Shown in pieces: positions 17,467 through 26,824 of a stretch of 64,000 nt of DNA (position 1 is its first letter; each line of letters opens with the position of its first letter). The position numbers were made by a program, and so were the translations under genes. The notes below the pieces were generated by a model. It did no database searches. It worked only from the letters and a program-made list of their open reading frames with translations, and was not told the origin of the DNA. Origin of the DNA: G963675935 sp963803125 (lineage in GTDB: Bacteria; Planctomycetota; Planctomycetia; Pirellulales; Thermoguttaceae); assembly GCA_963803125.1 (NCBI GenBank), contig CAWDLR010000003.1:62001-126000 (forward strand), in the 5' to 3' direction.

Positions 17467-18108
17467 ATGCGACATCGAAGAAAAGGCCGAAAGCTCGGCC
17501 GCCATCCCAGCCATCAGCGGGCTCTCTTGCGTAGCCTGGCCACCGCCCTGTTCCTGACCGAGCGCGACGCCGAGGATGACGATAACAAACCCAAGGTCAA
17601 AGGGCGGATCATCACCACCGTCGAGAAGGCCAAGGAGGTCCGTCCGCTGGTCGAGCGCTGCATCACCATCGCCCGCGGCGCCCTGCCGCAACAGGAGGCC
17701 GCCGACCAGTTGGAGCCGAACGCCGAGCGGCACAGCGACCAGTGGCGGCAATGGCGCGAGAGCGAGCAGTGGGAAGAGTGGAATCGGACGATCGCGCCGG
17801 TGGTCGCCGCCCGCCGTCGGGCCCTGCGGCTGCTGGGCGACAAGCAGGCGGTCAAAATCCTTTTCGACGAGATCGCCCCGCGCTTCGCCGATCGCCCAGG
17901 CGGCTACACCCGCGTGCTGCGATTGGCCAAGCCCCGCCTGGGCGACGCCGGCGCCCGCGCGATTCTCGAACTGGTGGGCAAGAACGACCGCGTCCGCAAG
18001 AAGGCGACGAAGCCTTCGTTCGACACGGACGTTCTCGGAACCGGCCACGCCCGCGGCGAGCGCTCCCGCTGCCGCGGAAGGCAGCGAACCTACCGCCGAG
18101 TAGTTTAG
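17467..18108 (+). CDS. rplQ: 50S ribosomal protein L17, enlarged (possible frameshift in tail)
   Basis: L17 lies near the tunnel exit. The start is ATG at 17467: MRHRRKGRKLGRHPSHQRAL is the family N-terminus. The protein is about 213 residues against the usual 115-130. There is a short acidic insert after FLTERDA and a Glu/Trp/Arg-rich insert (about residues 79-110) before the conserved RPGGYTRVLRLAKPRLGDAG. The reading frame ends inside a dispersed TTTAGCCGCC repeat with an odd Arg-rich tail. In the +1 frame the tail reads SEPATPAASAPAAAEGSEP and stops at 18101-18103, exactly before the repeat, so a one-base error near 18000-18040 is likely. Confidence 0.9.
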   Translation: MRHRRKGRKLGRHPSHQRALLRSLATALFLTERDAEDDDNKPKVKGRIITTVEKAKEVRPLVERCITIARGALPQQEAADQLEPNAERHSDQWRQWRESEQWEEWNRTIAPVVAARRRALRLLGDKQAVKILFDEIAPRFADRPGGYTRVLRLAKPRLGDAGARAILELVGKNDRVRKKATKPSFDTDVLGTGHARGERSRCRGRQRTYRRVV

Positions 18109-18130
18109 CCGCCGCGTCCACGCGGCGAAG
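18104..18130. repeat. Palindrome TTTAGCCGCCGCGTCCACG, rplQ 3' end
   Basis: TTTAGCCGCCGCGTCCACG followed by CGGCG, the same as the left arm of the doublet at 50461-50530. It starts right after the TAG at 18101-18103. Confidence 0.75.
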
Positions 18131-18140
18131 AGAAAAGAGA

Positions 18141-18213
18141 GAAAAGGGGACAGGCACCTTTTGTGCGAAGCACCCGAAGGGCCATTATGGCAAAAGGTGC
18201 CTGTCCCCTTTTC
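18141..18213. mobile_element. 73-bp palindromic element (GGGGACAG family), intergenic copy
   Basis: GAAAAGGGGACAGGCACC and its inverted partner GGTGCCTGTCCCCTTTTC enclose the centre GTGCGAAGCACCCGAAGGGC. The element is 73 bp long, the same as the copy inside the second RND pump gene (57187-57259), and the centre is nearly identical. One frame stays open through it (KGTGTF...KRCLSPF) on either strand. It lies 34 bp before the metallopeptidase start. Confidence 0.85.
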
Positions 18214-18247
18214 CTCGGCGAGAACGCCGGGACTAAACGGAAGTCCG

Positions 18248-18856
18248 ATGCATCGCTCGCCGCAATTACATCGCCAACCGCCCCAAGGCGGTTTCGACTT
18301 CACCCTGCACGCCCGCCGCCTCTGCGACGACATGGTCGCCCGGCTCGAGCAACTCCGGCACGTCGATATGTCGCGGGTGGCGGTGAGTTTCTCGCAGACC
18401 CGCCGCGGCGGCAAGGAGGGGATGTTCGCGGCGCTGACGCCGCTGCGATTCGCCGGGGGGCGGATGCACACGTTTCGCCGCAAACGACGCTGGGGCATCC
18501 AGCGGCTCTACGACGCCGACGGCCGCGAAATGCTCTACGTTCTCACCTTCTATCTGCCGCGGTTTCTCGATCTGCCGCTGCGGGAAAAGCTGACCACGGT
18601 GCTGCACGAGCTGTGGCACGTCGGCCCGGCGTTCGACGGCGACGTCCGCCGCCTGGGCGGCCGCTGCTTCGCCCACGGCTCGTCGCAGAAGCAGTACGAC
18701 GTCCACATCGAGGCCCTCTTGGACCGCTGGCTCTCACTGGAACCGCCACCCACCCTCTACGACTTTCTGCGGGTCAATTTCCGCGAACTCGTCGCCCAAC
18801 ACGGCCGCGTCTACGGCAGAAAGGTGCCGGCGCCGAAACTCGTGCCGCTCGATTAG
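18248..18856 (+). CDS. Putative zinc metallopeptidase (HExxH)
   Basis: A 202-residue protein from ATG at 18248. In-frame codons upstream would come from the 73-bp palindromic element and are excluded. HELWH at residues 120-124, inside the hydrophobic context TTVLHELWHVGPAFDGD, fits a gluzincin-type zinc site. Further His residues (CFAHGSSQKQYDVHIEALLD) could supply a third ligand. No signal peptide is visible, so a cytoplasmic enzyme is inferred. The substrate is unknown. It follows rplQ after 139 bp and may be transcribed with it. The identification rests on the motif alone. Confidence 0.55.
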   Translation: MHRSPQLHRQPPQGGFDFTLHARRLCDDMVARLEQLRHVDMSRVAVSFSQTRRGGKEGMFAALTPLRFAGGRMHTFRRKRRWGIQRLYDADGREMLYVLTFYLPRFLDLPLREKLTTVLHELWHVGPAFDGDVRRLGGRCFAHGSSQKQYDVHIEALLDRWLSLEPPPTLYDFLRVNFRELVAQHGRVYGRKVPAPKLVPLD

Positions 18857-19157
18857 CGGCGCGTTTGCTGCCCTGCTTGACAGAAGACACGCTTGCTGGG
18901 CAATTTAGGCAAGCACCGCCGACTACGGTCTGCGCGGCGGGTTTATCGATCGTGTGGATCGGTCAAAGTCTAAAGGCTGCGCTGCCGATAACAAGTTTGC
19001 CGATTGCTCCGTCTGGGGTCACGCGCAGATTGCGCCATCTTCGGGCAGGCGTTGGCCGGGGGGAAAGGGTGAAACGACGGATGGCCGCTGGCTGTCCGTC
19101 GGGCCCGACAGCAATGTCCGGTCCACCGGCAAACAAACCGAAGAGGAACGCAGGCCT
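18857..19157. other. Intergenic spacer without recognised features
   Basis: About 300 bases between the metallopeptidase and the TolC-like gene. One frame is open from 18954 into the TolC-like gene, but the encoded residues look random and lack a signal peptide. I see no repeat, RNA gene or convincing promoter. Confidence 0.4.
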
Positions 19158-21629
19158 ATGAGTCGGCAAGCCCCCCAAATTGGCGCTTTCCTGGCGGCTC
19201 TTCTCGCCCTGCTGGCGGGATGTCGCCCGCAAGAGCCGTTCTACCTGAAGAACGTCGATAACGACCTGAAATACTGGAAGGGCCAAGCCCTCGACATCGA
19301 GGCTGCCGACGTCTGCGTCGATCGTCTTCCCGACACCTCCAACGCCGCCCGGCCGTTTTCGCTGGAAAACCAAGACCCGAAGAACTTCTGGGAGCTCACG
19401 CTGGAACAAGCGATGGAGTTTGCCCTGAAGAACAACAGGGTGATGCGGAACATCGGCGGGCAGGTTCAAGGGCCGCCGGAGTTCATCCTCCGCAACCCCG
19501 AGTTGGCGCCGACGATCTACGATCCCGCCCTGGTGGAGAGCAACCCGCGGACGGGCACGGAAGCGGCCCTGTCGGCGTTCGACGCCCAGTTGCAGACCAG
19601 TTTGACCTGGGAGAAGCAGGATACGCCGGAGAACGTCTCTTCCACGTACGGCTTGATATTTCCTAACGTGAACCAGGCGGACTTGGGGACGTTCCAGGCG
19701 CGGTTGCAGAAGACGGCGGCCACGGGCGGCACCTTCGGCTTGACGCACACCATCGCCTACGCCAAGACCAATAACCCCACCCAGTTGTATACGGCCGACT
19801 GGAACGTCAAGCTCGTGGCCGACATCCGGCAGCCGTTGTTGCAAGGGGCGGGCACGCAGTTCAACCGCATCGCCGGACCGGGGGCCACCCCCGGCGTGCT
19901 CAACGGCGTGATGCTGGCGCGGATCAACACCGACATCGCCCTAACCAATTTCGAAGCAAGCGTGCGGAACCTGGTCAGCGACGTGGAGGTGGCCTACTGG
20001 GAGTTGTATTTCGACTACCAGCGGTTCGGCACGGCGAAGCAGGGACGCGACGACGCCCTGGCCATGTGGCGAAAGACCTACAACCTCTTCACCCATGGCG
20101 CCAGGCGCGGCGGCGCGGCGGCCGAGGCCTCGACCCGCAATCAGTACTACATCTACCGCACCGCGGCGGAACAGGCGCTCAACGAACTGTATGTTACCGA
20201 ATCGAAGCTGCGATACCTGCTGGGGCTGGCGGCCACCGACGGCCGGCTGATCCGCCCCAAGGACGAAGCAACCACCGCCAAGGTCACCTTCGACTGGTGC
20301 GACGTGCTCTCCGAGTCGCTGGTCCGCAGCCCGGAACTGCGGCAACAGAAGTGGATCGTCAAGCAACGTGAGCTGAGCTTGATCGCCGAGAAGAACTTCC
20401 TCCTGCCCCGGCTCGATTTCGTAGGCCAATATCGCTGGCTCGGCATGGGCAATCGCCTCGACGGCCCCGATCCGCTTGACCTGGACAACCCGGTCGTCCA
20501 AGATTCCAACGCCTATCGCACATTGATGGACGGCAATTATCAGGAATGGCAGATCGGACTCCAGGGCCAGATCAACCTCGGATTCCGCCGCGAAATGGCG
20601 GCTGTGCGAAATGCCCAGCTCGATCTGACGAAGGAGCAGGTCAAGTTGCAAGAGGGCGAGCTGGAACTCTCCCACCAGTTGGCGTTCGCCGTCCGCGACC
20701 TGGAGACCGACTACGTGCTGATGGAGACGGCCTTCAACCGCCGCAAGGCCGCCGAGGACCAGTTGCGGACCGACGAGGCGCTGTACCAGGGAGGCATTGC
20801 GGAGACCGAAGAGGGGACCCCGATCCTCAACGATCTGCTGCGAGCGCAACAGGAGTTCTCGCAGGCCGAAAGCGACTACTATCGGGCGGTGGTCAACTAC
20901 AACAAGGCGATCGCCCAGGTACACTTCCGCAAGGGCTCGTTGCTGGAGTATAATGGCGTATACTTGGCTGAGGGGCCGTGGCCTGGCAAGGCGTACTTTG
21001 ACGCCCGCCGCCGCTCCCGCGCCCGTGCGGCTTCGACGTATCTCGACTACGGCTTCACGCAGCCGAAGGTCATCAGCCGCGGGCCGATCGAGCAGACCGC
21101 GGGCGGCGAAGGATGCCGGGGCGGGGAATCGTTCCAGGGAGGCGAGTTGTTCCAGGGCGGCGGGACGAACAAGCAGGGCGCGCCTCCGGCGGCGCCGCCG
21201 AAACCCGAGCCGATCTCGCCCCCCTCGCCGACGCTCCCCGCCGAGCCGGGCTCACTGGGCCCGATGCCCGAGCCAAAGCCCGAGCCGGCGATCGCGCCCG
21301 AGCCCGCCGCCCGCCCGGCGGCGGCGAAGGGCGACGGTGTAACTATCGCCCCAACGGGCGGGCTTGCCCCAACGGGCGGAGCCGCCTCAACGGGCAGCGT
21401 CGCTGCGACCGCGTACGTCAGACCAAGCGGAAACTCGGAAGATCGCAGCAGCAAGAACGGCTGGAAGCCGTCCGCAAGCCAATCCGCAGTCGCCCGCGCG
21501 GTCGACCGGCTGGTCTTGCCTGCCGGCTGGAACGCGGTAGAAAAAGGCAGTAGCAATGAATCTGGCCAGAATCCATCGTCTACTGCAACTGATCGGCCTG
21601 CTTCAGGTTGGAAGGGGGTACAACGCTGA
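19158..21629 (+). CDS. TolC-family outer-membrane efflux lipoprotein with Pro-rich tail
   Basis: An 823-residue protein from ATG at 19158, chosen because a lipoprotein signal follows (MSRQAPQIGAFLAALLALLA then lipobox LAGC). Two outer-membrane efflux-type halves follow (LEQAMEFALKNNRVMRN, VRNLVSDVEVAYWELYFDYQ, then LRQQKWIVKQRELSLIAEKN, LELSHQLAFAVRDLETDYVL), rich in long coiled-coil helices as in TolC. The last roughly 180 residues are Pro/Gly/Ala-rich and probably disordered. No pump or adaptor gene is adjacent, so its partner is elsewhere. The 3' end overlaps the next gene by 74 bases, which is unusual and may reflect an undetected indel in the tail. Confidence 0.8.
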   Translation: MSRQAPQIGAFLAALLALLAGCRPQEPFYLKNVDNDLKYWKGQALDIEAADVCVDRLPDTSNAARPFSLENQDPKNFWELTLEQAMEFALKNNRVMRNIGGQVQGPPEFILRNPELAPTIYDPALVESNPRTGTEAALSAFDAQLQTSLTWEKQDTPENVSSTYGLIFPNVNQADLGTFQARLQKTAATGGTFGLTHTIAYAKTNNPTQLYTADWNVKLVADIRQPLLQGAGTQFNRIAGPGATPGVLNGVMLARINTDIALTNFEASVRNLVSDVEVAYWELYFDYQRFGTAKQGRDDALAMWRKTYNLFTHGARRGGAAAEASTRNQYYIYRTAAEQALNELYVTESKLRYLLGLAATDGRLIRPKDEATTAKVTFDWCDVLSESLVRSPELRQQKWIVKQRELSLIAEKNFLLPRLDFVGQYRWLGMGNRLDGPDPLDLDNPVVQDSNAYRTLMDGNYQEWQIGLQGQINLGFRREMAAVRNAQLDLTKEQVKLQEGELELSHQLAFAVRDLETDYVLMETAFNRRKAAEDQLRTDEALYQGGIAETEEGTPILNDLLRAQQEFSQAESDYYRAVVNYNKAIAQVHFRKGSLLEYNGVYLAEGPWPGKAYFDARRRSRARAASTYLDYGFTQPKVISRGPIEQTAGGEGCRGGESFQGGELFQGGGTNKQGAPPAAPPKPEPISPPSPTLPAEPGSLGPMPEPKPEPAIAPEPAARPAAAKGDGVTIAPTGGLAPTGGAASTGSVAATAYVRPSGNSEDRSSKNGWKPSASQSAVARAVDRLVLPAGWNAVEKGSSNESGQNPSSTATDRPASGWKGVQR

Positions 21630-22524
21630 GTCGCTGGCGCTGGAATGCGGCGTCAGCCGACGCACGATCTTTCGCGATTTGGAGGTGTTGCGGCAGTCGG
21701 GCATTCCGCTGGCCTTCGATGAGCGCAAGCAGCAATACTGCATTCCGGGTTCCTGCCTGCTTCCGCCCACCAATTTCACGCCGGAAGAGGCGCTTTCGCT
21801 GGTGGTGTTGTGCCACGAATTGGGCAACGGCGGCGGGCTGCCTTTTCTCGCTCCCGCTCGCAGCGCCGCCGTCAAGCTCGAAAGCAGCCTTCCCACGCGG
21901 CTGCGCGAACAACTCCGCGACGTGGTATCCACGATCCGCATCCAGCCGCCGCCGATCAATCCGCTCGAAGGCCGCAAACCGATTTACGACCAACTGCTGG
22001 AAGCGATCGTCAACCGCCGCGCGGTGCGCATCCGTTACCACAGCCTTGCGGAACAGGAGCGGATCGTCACGCGTTTGAGCCCCTACCGCATGTTCTTCAG
22101 CCGGCGAAGCTGGTACGTGGTGGGGCGATCGTCACTGCACCGCGCCAAGCGGACCTTCCATCTCGGCCGCATTCTGGAGCTGACGACGCTGGACGAGCAC
22201 TTCCAGGTTCCCCGCGGCTTCTCGATCGAGCGGTATCTGGGCAACGCCTGGCACATGATTCCCGAGAAGGGGCGCGACAGCGAGGTGGTGGTCCGCTTCA
22301 GCCGGCTGGTGGCCCAGAACGTGGCCGAAGTCAACTGGCACAAGACGCAGCGGCTGGCGTGGCGCGACGACGGCACGCTCGATTTTCGCGTCACCGTCTC
22401 CGGCCTGAACGAGATTTCCTGGTGGATTCTCGGCTACGGCGACCAAGCCGAAGTGATCGAACCGCCCGAGCTTCGCCGCCTAGTCGCCGAGCGGGCGAAG
22501 CGGATGGCGGCAATGTACGCTTGA
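21556..22524 (+). CDS. WYL-domain transcriptional regulator (HTH + WYL)
   Basis: A 322-residue protein from ATG at 21556. The N-terminal HTH is at residues 1-60 (RIHRLLQLIGLLQVGRGYNA, then SRRTIFRDLEVLRQSGIPLAFD). A linker follows (FTPEEALSLVVLCHEL). The WYL region is at about residues 145-215 (RRAVRIRYHSL, RLSPYRMFFSRRSWYVVGRS). The C-terminal WCX-like extension contains VSGLNEISWWILGYG. WYL proteins sense ligands, often nucleic acid or nucleotide, to control transcription. The gene lies 10 bases before the histidine kinase and overlaps the TolC-like 3' end, so it may regulate this cluster. Confidence 0.88.
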   Translation: MNLARIHRLLQLIGLLQVGRGYNAESLALECGVSRRTIFRDLEVLRQSGIPLAFDERKQQYCIPGSCLLPPTNFTPEEALSLVVLCHELGNGGGLPFLAPARSAAVKLESSLPTRLREQLRDVVSTIRIQPPPINPLEGRKPIYDQLLEAIVNRRAVRIRYHSLAEQERIVTRLSPYRMFFSRRSWYVVGRSSLHRAKRTFHLGRILELTTLDEHFQVPRGFSIERYLGNAWHMIPEKGRDSEVVVRFSRLVAQNVAEVNWHKTQRLAWRDDGTLDFRVTVSGLNEISWWILGYGDQAEVIEPPELRRLVAERAKRMAAMYA

Positions 22525-22534
22525 AAGGCATCTG

Positions 22535-25500
22535 ATGCGAGACCCCGAAAAGCCCCGCGATCAACTCCTGGAAGAACTGGTCCAGCTCCGTCAACGAGTC
22601 GCCGCCTTGGAAGCGGCCGAGCGGTCGCGGCGAGACCGAGAAGGTTGGGCGCCACAGCTTCTCGAAGTGGTCCCGCTCGGAATTCACGTCTGCGATACGA
22701 AGGGCCGCATCACTTTCGTCAATCCGGCGCAAGAAGCAATCACCGGATACTCGGCGGACGAGCTGCTGGGCACGTATATTTGGGACCGGACGGAGCCGGC
22801 GGCGGAGAAGGCGGCGGTGGCCGCGCTGCTAAGATCCCTGGCGGCGGAGCAACCGCTTCCCTCCCCCTACTTCGCCAGGAACGTCAGAAAGAACGGAGAG
22901 ATCTACGACATTCGCGTCGACTGGAATTACCTGCGAGACTCGCGGGGGCAGGTCGTCGGGTTTGTTTCGATTATTTCCGACGTCACCGAACAGAAACACC
23001 TGGAAAGGGAACTGCAAAAGAATCAGACCATACTGCGGGCGACGATCGACTGCCTGCCCTTCGATTTCTTCGCGCTCGGCCCCGACGGCCGGTATATCCT
23101 GCAAAACGCCGCCTCGAAGGAACATTGGGGAGACGGCACCGGGAAGACTCCCGAAGAGGTCTGCCAAGACCCGCGCGAGCTGGCAAAGTGGCTCGACAAC
23201 AATCGCCGCGCCTATGCCGGCGAGAAGGTCGAACGTGAGACGACGTTCTTCTTGCACGGAGAAGAGCGATCCTGCCTGGCCGTCCTCGCGCCGATTCAGG
23301 ACGGCGAAGAGACGTACGGCATCTTGGGCGTCAACTTCGATCTCACCAAGCGCAAACGGGCGGAAGAAGCCTTGCGGCAGAGCGAACAACGCTATCGCTT
23401 GCTCACCGAATCCACCACCGACATGATCTTCATCCTCAACCGCTCGGGCGACGTGCTCTACGCCAACCGCAGCGCGGCGACGGGCATTCGACACGACGCT
23501 GGCGAGCTGGTCGGCCTGCGACAAGATCAATTGTTCTCGCCCGAAGAGGTCAAGAAACACCTTAACAGCATCGCCGATGTGTTCGAGACGGGCAAGGTCT
23601 ACGACGCGGATGGATTGTACCAGTTTGGCGGCGAGCAGGTCTGGCTCAATACCCGGCTCATGCCCTTGCGCGACGACTCCGGCGAGATCACCGCGGTGAT
23701 GGGCGTCGCCCGCAACATCACCGGCCGCAAGCGCGCCGAAGCCGCGCTGGAGCAAGCCCGCGACGAGCTGGAAAAGCGGGTTGCGGAACGAACGGCCCAA
23801 CTGGCCGAAGCCAACAGGGCCTTGCGGCAAAGTTGCACCGAGCTTCAGGCGACTTGCAACCGACTGGCTGAGAGCGAGGCAAAATATCGCCTCTTGGTCG
23901 AAACCACCGGCACGGGATACTTGATCCTCGACGAGGAAGGCAGGGTCGTCGATGCCAATCAAGAATACGTGCGACTGACGGGCCATCGCACTCTGGGCGA
24001 GATCATGGGACGGCGCGTTGTTGAATGGACCGCGCCGCACGACGCCGAACGCAATGCCCGCGAGGTCGCCAAATGCCTGGAGACCGGAGCCGTTCGGCAC
24101 TTGGAGGTCGGCTACGTTGGCCCTGAGGGTGGGGTGATCCCGATCGAGATCAATGCCAGCGTCATCAACAGCAGCCAGGAAAGACGCATCATCTCGTTGT
24201 GCCGCGACATCACGGATCGCAAGAGAGCCGAGGAGGCGCTGCGGCAGAGCGAACAGAAATACAAGGGGCTGGTGGAAGCGTCGCCCGACGCCGTTATCAT
24301 CGCCGACATCAAGGGCGACATTCTTTTCGCCTCCCATCATACCTGGGAGTTCCTCGGCTGCTCGGGCCAAGAGGAGCTGGTCGGCAGAAGCGTGTTCGAT
24401 TTTGTCGTCGAGAGCGACCGGGCACGGCTGGCGGCGAATGTCCTCGACCTGATGAAGACGCGAATCCGCCGAAACACCGAATACACCGCCAGGCGCAAAG
24501 ACGGCAGCACCTTTCCCGTGGAAATCTCCTCCGCCGCCGGCCCGAACACCGCGGAGCAGCCCTGGGCGATCCTCGCCGTGGTCCGCGACATCTCCGACCG
24601 CAAGCAGTACGAAGAGACGCTGCGGCAGAGCGAAGAGAAGTATCGCGGCCTGGTTGACATCTCTCCCGATGCGATCGTCGTTTCGGACCTAAGCGGAAAG
24701 GCCCTGTTCGTCTCCAAGCAGACGTGGAGGCTGCTGGGCGTCCCGGAAAGCGAGGAGTTGGTCGGCCAGAGCACGTACGATTACGTCATCGAGGCCGACC
24801 GCCCGCGGCTGGCGGCGAATTATGCCGATCTGCTCAAGAAAGAAAAACGCGGACAGACTGAATATACCGTGCTTCGCCGCGACGGAACCACCGTGCCGGT
24901 CGAGCTGTCGTCCGTGATCAGCCGCGATGCCCAGGGACGTCCCACCGGCGGGATGGCGATTATCCGCGACGTCTCCGAACGCAAACGGGCGGAGCAAGAA
25001 CTGCAAAAGGAGCATCGCACGCTCAAGCACTTGCTTCGCTCCAGCGATCGCGAACGGCAACTGATCGCCTACGAGATCCATGACGGGCTCGCACAGCAGT
25101 TGGCCGGGGCGCTGATGCTGTTGGAAACCTGCTGGCATCAAAAGGAGGCGAAGCCGCAGGAAGCCACCAAAGCCTATGAAGCCGCAGTGACCATGCTGCG
25201 GCAAGCCCACTTCGAGACCCGGCGGCTGATCAGCGGCGTTCGCCCGCCGATCCTCGACGAATCGGGCATCGTGGCGGCCGTGGCGCACCTGGTGAACGAA
25301 CAGCGATTGCAACACGGCCTGGAAATCGAATTCCACAGCGAAGTCTCGTTCCACCGCCTGGTTCCCATCCTCGAAAACGCCGCCTACCGCATCGTGCAGG
25401 AGGCGCTGGCAAACGCTTGCCGCCACAGCCAGAGCGCCAAAGTCCGCGTCGAAGTCGTGCAGTGCGAAAACGCCCTGCGCATCAAAGTCCAGGACTGGGG

Positions 25501-25660
25501 AGTCGGTTTCCAACCTGCCGCGGTGAAGGACGAGCACTTCGGACTGGAGGGCATTCGCGAACGGGCCAGGCTGCTGGGCGGCGCCACGATCGTCGAGTCC
25601 GCCCCGCAGCGCGGCACCTCCGTTACCGTCGAATTGCCCTTGGTGCTGCAAGAGGAATAG
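22535..25660 (+). CDS. Multi-PAS sensor histidine kinase (NarL/HisKA_3 type)
   Basis: A 1041-residue protein from ATG at 22535 with no transmembrane segment or signal peptide, so cytosolic sensing is inferred. Six PAS domains can be placed at about residues 38-150, 160-275, 283-400, 450-565, 575-690 and 700-815. Each starts with a pattern such as YKGLVEASPDAVIIADIKGD. A coiled coil (about 405-445) separates the third and fourth. The dimerisation helix has the phospho-acceptor in YEIHDGLAQQLAGALMLLE (about 845-863). The ATPase domain has YRIVQEALANACRHSQSA (N box) and VQDWGVGF, LEGIRERARLLGG (G boxes). No response regulator is adjacent; the WYL gene precedes it. Confidence 0.92.
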   Translation: MRDPEKPRDQLLEELVQLRQRVAALEAAERSRRDREGWAPQLLEVVPLGIHVCDTKGRITFVNPAQEAITGYSADELLGTYIWDRTEPAAEKAAVAALLRSLAAEQPLPSPYFARNVRKNGEIYDIRVDWNYLRDSRGQVVGFVSIISDVTEQKHLERELQKNQTILRATIDCLPFDFFALGPDGRYILQNAASKEHWGDGTGKTPEEVCQDPRELAKWLDNNRRAYAGEKVERETTFFLHGEERSCLAVLAPIQDGEETYGILGVNFDLTKRKRAEEALRQSEQRYRLLTESTTDMIFILNRSGDVLYANRSAATGIRHDAGELVGLRQDQLFSPEEVKKHLNSIADVFETGKVYDADGLYQFGGEQVWLNTRLMPLRDDSGEITAVMGVARNITGRKRAEAALEQARDELEKRVAERTAQLAEANRALRQSCTELQATCNRLAESEAKYRLLVETTGTGYLILDEEGRVVDANQEYVRLTGHRTLGEIMGRRVVEWTAPHDAERNAREVAKCLETGAVRHLEVGYVGPEGGVIPIEINASVINSSQERRIISLCRDITDRKRAEEALRQSEQKYKGLVEASPDAVIIADIKGDILFASHHTWEFLGCSGQEELVGRSVFDFVVESDRARLAANVLDLMKTRIRRNTEYTARRKDGSTFPVEISSAAGPNTAEQPWAILAVVRDISDRKQYEETLRQSEEKYRGLVDISPDAIVVSDLSGKALFVSKQTWRLLGVPESEELVGQSTYDYVIEADRPRLAANYADLLKKEKRGQTEYTVLRRDGTTVPVELSSVISRDAQGRPTGGMAIIRDVSERKRAEQELQKEHRTLKHLLRSSDRERQLIAYEIHDGLAQQLAGALMLLETCWHQKEAKPQEATKAYEAAVTMLRQAHFETRRLISGVRPPILDESGIVAAVAHLVNEQRLQHGLEIEFHSEVSFHRLVPILENAAYRIVQEALANACRHSQSAKVRVEVVQCENALRIKVQDWGVGFQPAAVKDEHFGLEGIRERARLLGGATIVESAPQRGTSVTVELPLVLQEE

Positions 25661-25846
25661 TCCGCGTTTTTACCCGCCGTGCAGAGAGCATTTTTCCGTC
25701 GTGATGGACCTGACAGAGTACAGACATACCCCTCTGTAGACTGCACCCGAGCAGGTTTCCCCCCCCGATTGGTGCAATTTCTGAGCGGTTACCTCCCTCA
25801 ACAGAGCCGTTCTGAAATAATTCTTGCGGAGCCTGCCTTCAGGCAC

Positions 25847-25874
25847 TTGACGTTTTCGTTAAAGTTGCTATTCT
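25847..25874 (+). promoter_or_regulatory. Sigma70-like promoter of the PEP-CTERM gene
   Basis: TTGACG (25847-25852) and TATTCT (25869-25874) are spaced by 16 bp, about 90 bp before the GTG start at 25965. The rest of the 25661-25964 spacer holds no gene. Confidence 0.5.
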
Positions 25875-25964
25875 CAGTTTATCCGGTTTACCCAGACCGC
25901 TGCGAGGGGTCATTTCTGAGAAGGTGCCGACAGCCAGGCACAGCCACGGGGGAGGTAACATCCA

Positions 25965-26753
25965 GTGAAGACCAAAATCCTTATTGCGACGGCGTTCGTG
26001 CTCTGCATGGCCACGATGGCAACGGCAGAAGTCATCCTCAGCGATGGCAATTCCACCGCAGGCATTGACCTTAGCGCCAGCGGACTGGGAATGGACAGTT
26101 GGGCGGTCAACGGCATGAATCAGCTCGCCGAGCAGTCGTTTTGGTATCAGGTCGGCACAGGTCCCGTTCAGCGGATCAACACGTTGACGCTGGCGAGCTA
26201 CAGCAACCCAAGCCCAAATGAATTGACAGCCACTTATCAAGGATCCGGCTTCAAGATCTATGTTGATTGGACGCTGTTGGGCTCGGATCCCGGCTTCGAA
26301 CAGTCTGACATTGGTGAACTGATCAAGATCACCAACACTTCGTCCACGCCTTTGAATTTTCACTTCTGGCAGTTCGTGGATCTCAATCTGCTGAATACTC
26401 CTTTCGACACGTCGGTGTCGATCGTCGGAGGCAACACCGCCACGCAGACCGACGGTGATCTGGCGGTTTCGGAGACCGCCGACGTCCCCGTGCCGTCGCG
26501 CTTCGAAGCGGGATTCCGGCAGGACGTTCTGGCCGATCTGCAAGCCGGACTTCTGAACGACAACGCCACGCAGATCAACGGCGACTTGGCCTGGGCGTTT
26601 CAATGGGACAAGACCCTTGGGGCGGGGTCGAGCCTGATCATCAGCAAAGACAAGCAGCTTACCGTTACGCCGGAGCCCTCCACCTTGGTTCTTTTCGGCA
26701 TTGGCGCGGTCAGCTTGCTTGCCTGCGCTTGGCGGCGGCGCGTGGCAAGATAG
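25965..26753 (+). CDS. PEP-CTERM sorting domain protein
   Basis: A 262-residue protein from a GTG start at 25965. It has a Sec signal peptide (residues 1-21, ending ATAEV), a beta-rich middle of unknown fold and a C-terminal PEP-CTERM sorting signal at about residues 235-262. The signal is PEPSTLVLFGIGAVSLLAC and then Arg-rich AWRRRVAR. Such proteins are exported and processed by an exosortase, often in exopolysaccharide-producing bacteria. No exosortase is encoded nearby. The specific function is unknown. Confidence 0.85.
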   Translation: MKTKILIATAFVLCMATMATAEVILSDGNSTAGIDLSASGLGMDSWAVNGMNQLAEQSFWYQVGTGPVQRINTLTLASYSNPSPNELTATYQGSGFKIYVDWTLLGSDPGFEQSDIGELIKITNTSSTPLNFHFWQFVDLNLLNTPFDTSVSIVGGNTATQTDGDLAVSETADVPVPSRFEAGFRQDVLADLQAGLLNDNATQINGDLAWAFQWDKTLGAGSSLIISKDKQLTVTPEPSTLVLFGIGAVSLLACAWRRRVAR

Positions 26754-26763
26754 CCGAGCGGAG

Positions 26764-26812
26764 CGCGGCCGTCTCGGCCGCATCTGGCGGGCAAGATGCC
26801 CACGCTCCAATT
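26764..26812. repeat. Tandem hairpins between convergent genes
   Basis: GCGGCCGTCTCGGCCGC is followed by GGCGGGCAAGATGCCCAC, two adjacent hairpins between the convergent PEP-CTERM and deacetylase genes. They could terminate transcription from either side, but no T-run follows. Confidence 0.45.
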
Positions 26813-26824
26813 GGAAATCGCCTT

